Shown here in pieces: positions 36,686 through 41,507 of a stretch of 41,507 nucleotides of DNA (positions are counted from its first letter, which is position 1; each line of letters starts with the position of its first letter). Source of the stretch: an uncultured Paraprevotella sp. Its GTDB lineage: Bacteria; Bacteroidota; Bacteroidia; Bacteroidales; Bacteroidaceae. The translations under genes and the position numbers were made by a program. The stretch lies in the NCBI GenBank assembly GCA_944320765.1, contig CALUIS010000025.1:1-41507 (forward strand). Direction: 5' to 3'. The notes below the pieces were generated by a model. The model had not been told where the DNA came from, did not search any database, and saw only the letters and a program-made list of their open reading frames with translations.

Positions 36686-37858
36686 TTATTTCAGTACCAC
36701 TTTGGCCGTGTGGTCTCCAGCCTTCACGATGTAGAGTCCGGACTTCAGGCCGTCAATTCTTGAAACGCCTTCGGCCACTTTCATGCCCTGCAAATCGTAA
36801 ACGGCAACAGCAGCACCGTCTTCCACGCAAATCGCGCCGTCGGCCACACGGATGCCTTCACCCTCTTCGGCCACCGTACCGGCAATGCCGGAACCGTCTT
36901 TCACGGCTTCACCGCCGATGAAAGAGAATGTGGCTGCCCCCCCCAGCATTTCATCGAACGCGCCGTAAAGATAAAAGTTGGCCGGAGTCGTCAGTCTTCC
37001 GTCCACCACATAGAAATAGGGGCCATATTCCGGTGCCATCACCTCCAACGTCATTTGCCCCCAATAAAGGCCATTGTCATAACGGAACGTATCGGGCAAC
37101 ACGATGATGCCGCCATCTTCATAATAGTCGCACACGACAGCCCCCTCTATGCCAAACAAGCCATCCAGCGTCACCTTTCCATCGCCAGCATCTGCCACCG
37201 ACAAATCAAACTCTTCGCTTGCATCTGCCAATGTCGTGTTTATCACATCATCGCTGGTAAACGAATAATCACCTGCGGCATCCGCTGCCGTGACCGACAC
37301 GTCTTCTTTTGTCAAGATGTAGCCCGCATTATAGACAAGAGTAGCCATCACACCGGTCTCATAAGACATATACATAGCCTCCATAGGGTCAGATGCCACA
37401 ATCTGTATCGCACCATCTTGCTCTTTTACCGTAAATGTATAACCTAAACCACCCGTGGCGGCTCCATCCAATGACACTTGAGCACCATAAGCCATACCGG
37501 TGGTCATATCCATGTACATATTAGCACTCAGAAACGCAGCCTCTTGGTTGCAGGTCAATGTACCCGAAGCCTCGTCATATGTGGCAGCAATACCGTTCCC
37601 AAAACCGTAAAAGCCTAAAATGCGCACGGTATTAGCCGCAGTATCAGGCAACACCACCATTTCATAATCCGTGGTATTAGGAACAGCAACCTCTATGGGT
37701 TCATCGGTCATCATGTCGACTGCCGAATACTCCCCGCTGAAACGGTAACGGCCATAAAGCTCTTCAATGGCCGGGGCGGCGGCCACCGACTGCACGCCCA
37801 ACAGCAGCGCGAGCAACATGCCGCCCGCAAGCCGCAAATTCAAAGTAAAATTCTTCAT
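36686..37858 (-). CDS. Secreted protein with two related beta domains and a C-terminal sorting-like tail
   Basis: 390 residues from the ATG at 37858; an earlier TTG in frame lies too near the transcription start. Signal peptide about 1-26. Two related segments: YGRYRFSGEYSAVDMMTD... (about 34-105) and AGDYSFTSDDVINTTLAD... (about 192-275), both with VVLPDT / IVLPDT. The last 50 residues (VAVYDLQGMKVAEG, GLYIVKAGDHTAKVVLK) resemble a type IX sorting tail. Family not recognised. The middle of the gene (about 37040-37720) is more AT-rich than its ends. Its own promoter is at 37890-37921. Confidence 0.82.
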   Translation of the reverse strand: MKNFTLNLRLAGGMLLALLLGVQSVAAAPAIEELYGRYRFSGEYSAVDMMTDEPIEVAVPNTTDYEMVVLPDTAANTVRILGFYGFGNGIAATYDEASGTLTCNQEAAFLSANMYMDMTTGMAYGAQVSLDGAATGGLGYTFTVKEQDGAIQIVASDPMEAMYMSYETGVMATLVYNAGYILTKEDVSVTAADAAGDYSFTSDDVINTTLADASEEFDLSVADAGDGKVTLDGLFGIEGAVVCDYYEDGGIIVLPDTFRYDNGLYWGQMTLEVMAPEYGPYFYVVDGRLTTPANFYLYGAFDEMLGGAATFSFIGGEAVKDGSGIAGTVAEEGEGIRVADGAICVEDGAAVAVYDLQGMKVAEGVSRIDGLKSGLYIVKAGDHTAKVVLK

Positions 37859-37889
37859 ACGCTCTTCTCTTATTTGATTAAACAACGCG

Positions 37890-37921
37890 CAAAAGTACAG
37901 AAAAAGGGACTATGGAACAAA
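37890..37921 (-). promoter_or_regulatory. Promoter of the 36686-37858 secreted-protein gene
   Basis: Minus strand: -33 TTTG (37921-37918), 20-bp spacer, -7 TACTTTTG (37897-37890), leader about 25 nt. Transcription may continue into the SusC operon, as no terminator or second promoter is evident between them. Confidence 0.82.
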
Positions 37922-38043
37922 TAATCCGCCTACAAATTAACGCCGAAAAAGAAAATACACTGTCTTTTTGACAAAACGCCGCCCGCAACCGGAGAAAAAA
38001 GGATTCCCCGCCCGTTTCCCGTTCCTTTTCCACCAAAAAGCGT

Positions 38044-38051
38044 TATCTTTG
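38044..38051 (+). promoter_or_regulatory. Probable -7 element for topB
   Basis: TATCTTTG, 30 nt before the topB ATG. The -33 region is weak (GTT). It excludes a start at the far-upstream in-frame codon at 37968. Confidence 0.65.
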
Positions 38052-38081
38052 CACCCCGAACCGTTATTATTAGAGAACCGC

Positions 38082-40160
38082 ATGATTGTCTGCATCGCCG
38101 AGAAACCCAGCGTGGGCAGGGACATCGCCAAAGTCCTGGGCGCCACGGAAGACCACCGCCAGTACATGGAGGGCAACGGCTACCAGGTGACCTGGACCTT
38201 CGGCCACCTCTGCGAGCTGAAGGAACCGCACGAGTACTCCCCGCTTTGGAAGTCGTGGAGCCTCTCCTCGCTGCCCATGATCCCCCCGCGATTCGGCATC
38301 AAGCTGAAGAACGACAGGGGGATAGAGGAGCAGTTCCGCGTCATCGAGCAGCTCATGCAGGCCGCCGAACTCATCATCAACTGCGGGGATGCCGGCCAGG
38401 AAGGGGAACTCATCCAACGGTGGGTGATGCAGAAGGCCGGGGCGCGTTGCCCCGTGAAGCGGCTGTGGATCTCCTCGCTCACGGAAGAGGCCATCCGCGA
38501 GGGATTCCGGAACCTGAAGGACCAGAGCGAGTACCAACCGCTCTACGAGGCGGGGCTGAGCCGCGCCATCGGCGACTGGACCCTCGGCATGAACGCCACG
38601 CGACTCTATACCTTAAAATACGCGCAAGGGCGGCAGGTGCTGAGCATCGGCCGCGTGCAGACCCCCACGCTGGCCCTCATCGTCCACCGCCAGCAGGAAA
38701 TCGCGAACTTCAAGCCGGAGCCTTACTGGGTGCTGACCACCCGATACCGCGACACGACCTTCACCGTCGTGCTGGAACAGGACGAGGACGGCGGGGAGGC
38801 ACCCGAGGAGAAGAAGGACGGCAAGGCCAGCGACACGGCCCGCCGCGGCTTCGCCACGGAAGAAGAGGGACGGAAAGCACTGGAGCAAATCAAGGACGCG
38901 CCCTTCACCATCACCTCCGTGACGAAGAAGAACGGCACGGAAGCCCCGCCCCGCCTCTACGACCTGACCTCGCTGCAGGTGGAGTGCAACAGGAAACTGG
39001 GCTTCTCCTCCGACCTCACGCTGCAACTCATCCAGTCCCTATATGAAAAGAAGGTGACCACCTACCCCCGTGTGGACACCACCTTCCTGAGCGACGACAT
39101 CTACCCCAAGTGCAAGGGCATACTCAACGGCATCGCGGGGGAATACGCCGACCTCCTACAACCCTTGCGCGGCGCGGCCCTGAAGAAAAGCAAGAAGGTG
39201 TTCGACTCGTCGAAGGTGACCGACCACCATGCCATCATCCCCACGGGCGTGGCCCCGCGCGGCCTCACGCCGGACGAGCAACGGGTGTTCGACATGGTGG
39301 CCCGCCGCTTCATCGCGGCCTTCTACCCCGACTGCCGGTTCGCCACCACCACGGTGCTGGGCGAGACCGCCGGCATCCCCTTCAAGGCCACCGGCAAGCA
39401 GATCCTCGCCCCGGGCTGGCGGGAGGTATACGCCCAAGAGGCCAAGACGCAGGAAGAGGAACGCACGCTGCCCGCCTTCACGAAAGGGGAGAGCGGGCCG
39501 CACGTGCCGGACCTGGCCGAGAAGTGGACACAGCCGCCCAAGCCCTACACCGAGGCCACCCTGCTCCGCGCCATGGAGACCGCCGGACGAACGGTGGACA
39601 ACGACGAACTGCGCGACGCGCTGAAGGAGAACGGCATCGGACGCCCCTCCACCCGCGCCGCCATCATCCAGACGCTCTTCAAGCGGCACTACATCCGGCA
39701 GGAACGGAAAAGCCTCGTCGCCACCCCCACGGGCGTGGAACTCATCAGCCTCATCCACGAGGAGCTGCTCAAGAGCGCGGAACTCACCGGCATCTGGGAA
39801 CGCAAGCTGCGCCTCATCGAGAAGAGGGCTTACGACGCCAAGACGTTCCTCGACGAGCTGAAACAGATGGTGGCCGACATCGTGAACACCGTGCTGGCGG
39901 ACAACACGAACCGCCGCGTCACGGAGACAAAGGACGAACCGGCCCCGGCGAAGAAGAAGAAAACGGCCTCCAAGACCCCGTCCGCCACCCCAAAGCCGTC
40001 CCGCAAGAAGGCTGCGGCGGCCCAAAGCGGAGACGCCACGCCCGCCGTGAAGGAAGGCGCCCCCTGCCCGCTGTGCGGCAAAGGCCGCATCATCCGGGGC
40101 AAGACGGCCTTCGGATGCTCGGAATGGAAGAACGGCTGCACCTTCCGCGCACCGCTGTAG
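38082..40160 (+). CDS. topB: DNA topoisomerase III
   Basis: 692 residues from the ATG at 38082. A type IA topoisomerase that passes single DNA strands and resolves replication and recombination intermediates. The Toprim domain starts MIVCIAEKPSVGRDIAKVLG and includes NCGDAGQEGELIQR. The catalytic Tyr lies in TTYPRVDTTFLS. Other motifs: SIGRVQTPTLALIV, DHHAIIPTG, NGIGRPSTRA. A Lys/Ala-rich linker (about 630-660) leads to a C-terminal zinc-ribbon-like motif (CPLCGKGRIIRG, then GCSEWKNGCTF). The gene is complete. Chromosomal topB and mobile-element copies both occur in Bacteroidetes; no conjugation genes are near. Confidence 0.95.
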   Translation: MIVCIAEKPSVGRDIAKVLGATEDHRQYMEGNGYQVTWTFGHLCELKEPHEYSPLWKSWSLSSLPMIPPRFGIKLKNDRGIEEQFRVIEQLMQAAELIINCGDAGQEGELIQRWVMQKAGARCPVKRLWISSLTEEAIREGFRNLKDQSEYQPLYEAGLSRAIGDWTLGMNATRLYTLKYAQGRQVLSIGRVQTPTLALIVHRQQEIANFKPEPYWVLTTRYRDTTFTVVLEQDEDGGEAPEEKKDGKASDTARRGFATEEEGRKALEQIKDAPFTITSVTKKNGTEAPPRLYDLTSLQVECNRKLGFSSDLTLQLIQSLYEKKVTTYPRVDTTFLSDDIYPKCKGILNGIAGEYADLLQPLRGAALKKSKKVFDSSKVTDHHAIIPTGVAPRGLTPDEQRVFDMVARRFIAAFYPDCRFATTTVLGETAGIPFKATGKQILAPGWREVYAQEAKTQEEERTLPAFTKGESGPHVPDLAEKWTQPPKPYTEATLLRAMETAGRTVDNDELRDALKENGIGRPSTRAAIIQTLFKRHYIRQERKSLVATPTGVELISLIHEELLKSAELTGIWERKLRLIEKRAYDAKTFLDELKQMVADIVNTVLADNTNRRVTETKDEPAPAKKKKTASKTPSATPKPSRKKAAAAQSGDATPAVKEGAPCPLCGKGRIIRGKTAFGCSEWKNGCTFRAPL

Positions 40161-40306
40161 GAGCAACCGCACGAATAACAAAAAGACGATGCCGGACTGC
40201 CCCGCCCGAAAAGAAAGCCGGAGTGCCACTGAACAAACTGCTCCGCAATCGAACCAGCCAACCACGGACATACATTTAAAAAATTACACGAAACGGCAGA
40301 TGAAAA

Positions 40307-40544
40307 AGTTCCTCTCTTGGGAAGAGAGCGAATCGTTAGGACATGAATAATAGGTTCATCGCCGCAAATGTATGGATTTACAGCGACATAAACAACAAAA
40401 ACGACAAAAAAGTTTGAAATCTCCCTACGTTTTTGTTTTTGTGTCCGTTTACAAACGTTGAGTTTCACAACAAAAACGCCGCGCTTCCTTGCTGGTTGTC
40501 AGACTGGTAACCATTCCGTCCGCTCTCTTCCCAAGAGAGGAACT
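40307..40544. repeat. Predicted invertible DNA segment bounded by exact 24-bp inverted repeats
   Basis: Bases 40307-40330 and 40521-40544 are exact inverted copies (AGTTCCTCTCTT...GAGAGCG). Pairing stops on both sides, so the repeat is exactly 24 bp. Each arm has its own dyad (CTCTCTT-GGG-AAGAGAG), as expected of a site-specific recombinase site. The 190 bp between them hold one promoter (40365-40395, minus strand), a 12-bp palindrome CGTTTACAAACG (40446-40457) and a 10-bp inner inverted repeat (40394-40403 with 40428-40437). No gene lies inside and no recombinase gene is in the window. Confidence 0.82.
40365..40395 (-). promoter_or_regulatory. Promoter inside the invertible segment, now facing left
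   Basis: Minus strand: -33 TTG (40395-40393), 20-bp spacer, -7 TACATTTG (40372-40365). It reads toward the 3' end of topB. After inversion about the centre (40425.5) the -7 box would lie at 40479-40486 on the plus strand, about 140 bp before the ATG at 40628. I found no TAnnTTTG box reading right in this orientation. Confidence 0.75.
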
Positions 40545-40627
40545 GAAGAAACATGCAAGACACGGGGAATTTAACCGGAACAGAAACTTTTAAGTCTAAC
40601 TCAAAAATTAACTAAAATCAAAACCAA

Positions 40628-41507
40628 ATGAAAAAACGTGTACTGAAAATCGCGGCCCTCCTGATGGCCGCCGTGGGCTTCGCTCCTCAGGCGCAGGCCG
40701 ACACCTACCTCCTGACACAGGAGAAGGGCTACACCAAAATCACACAGATGCCCGCAGACGAGAACCTGGACGATTACTACTTCATCATCGTGGACAAGGA
40801 ACAAGACTTGATGATGACGTTAGGGGCAGGAAGCCACCAAGGAAACCAATACAAAACTTGGTGGTACAGGACTTCCGTAGACCCCGCGACGGACTTGAAC
40901 CGCGTATGGACCATAGAAGCCAACCATAACGAGAACGACAACCCGGTAGGTTATGCGTTCCGTAGCGTCTCTGAGCCAACGAACTTGATGCAGACAGAGG
41001 GGAATAACGAGGCTTGGTTATTCAGGACACACGACCAACCCAATCCATGCCAGTGGACCCAATTCATTCTTACTTATGCTACAGACGGAGAATACTGGAC
41101 TATTGAAAACGGGAAATACGATTTAGCATCCAGCACAGGAGATAGTCGCGGATTCGTAGGAGCATGGGACAACGTCATCAAAGACGGGGCTGAAACCGCA
41201 GCCAATAAGAGAGACGACTTAGTAGGCCACTTCGTCATCTATTCCATCCTCAAGACCACTTTCGACAACTTCTTCTTGCCCGACAAACAAGAAGAGGCGC
41301 AGGCCTACATCACAAGCTATTATGAGGCGGTCAGCACGAACTCCAGTGCTGACGAAGAGGTAAAAGCCGCATACACACAAGACATCGCAACCGCAAAATC
41401 CGCCGTGGAAAGTGCCACTGTCATCGCAGACATCGATGCCGCCATGGCCGCGTTGGAGGCCGCACGCCAGACTTACGTCCTCGCCGCCACGCCCAACAGC
41501 GGCTATT
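40628..41507 (+). CDS. Secreted protein with FIVAR-like helical region, predicted phase-variable (partial, 3' end outside window)
   Basis: Frame open from the ATG at 40628 to the window edge, 293 codons. Signal peptide about 1-24 (MKKRVLKIAALLMAAVGF..., ending QAQA). Residues about 25-190 are beta-rich with many aromatic residues (YYFIIVDKEQDLMM, WWYRTSV, VWTIEANHNENDN, YWTIENGKYDLASS), resembling a ricin-like or other carbohydrate-binding beta-trefoil, though not clearly assigned. Residues about 215-285 are helical and FIVAR-like (AYITSYYEAV, IDAAMAALEAARQTYV). It starts 83 bp after the right inverted repeat, with no promoter of its own in the present orientation. Confidence 0.85.
   Translation, partial: MKKRVLKIAALLMAAVGFAPQAQADTYLLTQEKGYTKITQMPADENLDDYYFIIVDKEQDLMMTLGAGSHQGNQYKTWWYRTSVDPATDLNRVWTIEANHNENDNPVGYAFRSVSEPTNLMQTEGNNEAWLFRTHDQPNPCQWTQFILTYATDGEYWTIENGKYDLASSTGDSRGFVGAWDNVIKDGAETAANKRDDLVGHFVIYSILKTTFDNFFLPDKQEEAQAYITSYYEAVSTNSSADEEVKAAYTQDIATAKSAVESATVIADIDAAMAALEAARQTYVLAATPNSGY

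Noticed and set aside
37968..38081. Upstream in-frame start for topB
   Set aside because: It precedes the predicted transcription start, and the ATG at 38082 begins exactly with the Toprim motif MIVCIAEKPS.

Overview
The window is a chromosomal stretch from a GC-rich member of the Bacteroidales (Bacteroidota). This follows from the SusC/SusD pair with lipoprotein partners, BspA-type leucine-rich surface proteins with type IX-like C-terminal tails, the double-DUF1599 protein, the DoxX/thioredoxin-like protein beside tpiA, and repeated promoters of the Bacteroidetes form (-33 TTG/TTTG, about 20 bp, -7 TAnnTTTG). The genus cannot be fixed from the sequence alone. I see no tRNA, rRNA, CRISPR array, prophage or insertion sequence with a transposase.

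Layout. 1-13100: three minus-strand secreted or surface proteins (one cut by the window edge), with mosaic domains and internal changes of base composition. 13333-19400: minus-strand housekeeping genes: ferritin, folE, a SPOR-domain protein, tpiA joined in frame to a DoxX-type membrane protein, DUF1599, an M23/LysM peptidase and ndk. 19432-24798: a minus-strand string pdxJ, mscS-like, DJ-1-like, ispD, recG. 24901-27452: the divergent nadK and an ABC half-transporter. 27465-28005: a self-contained plus-strand unit with promoter, cobalamin riboswitch, structured RNA and terminator but no convincing protein gene. 28023-36449: a five-gene minus-strand operon (SusC, SusD, DUF4843 lipoprotein, PKD-like lipoprotein, TlpA-like thioredoxin protein), preceded by a 132-bp palindromic element that touches the susC ribosome-binding region. 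36686-37858: a secreted repeat protein. 38082-40160: topB. 40307-40544: an apparent invertible promoter. 40628-end: a secreted protein cut by the window edge.

The strongest observations are regulatory. First, an exact 24-bp inverted repeat brackets 190 bp that hold one clear Bacteroidetes promoter. In the sequenced orientation it points away from the secreted-protein gene at 40628, which suggests a phase-variable surface or secreted product captured in the OFF state. Second, a cobalamin riboswitch with its own promoter and terminator has no recognisable target gene, so it may be a riboswitch-controlled non-coding RNA or the remnant of a lost B12 gene. Third, DoxX and TpiA share one uninterrupted reading frame, and the predicted topology would put a membrane-tethered triose-phosphate isomerase in the cytoplasm. 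All three can be tested with reads, RNA-seq or relatives.

Functionally, the middle of the window serves core metabolism: folate, isoprenoid and pyridoxal precursors, nucleotides, NADP, DNA repair and iron storage. Both flanks and the SusCD operon build the cell surface and its exchange with the gut or host environment.
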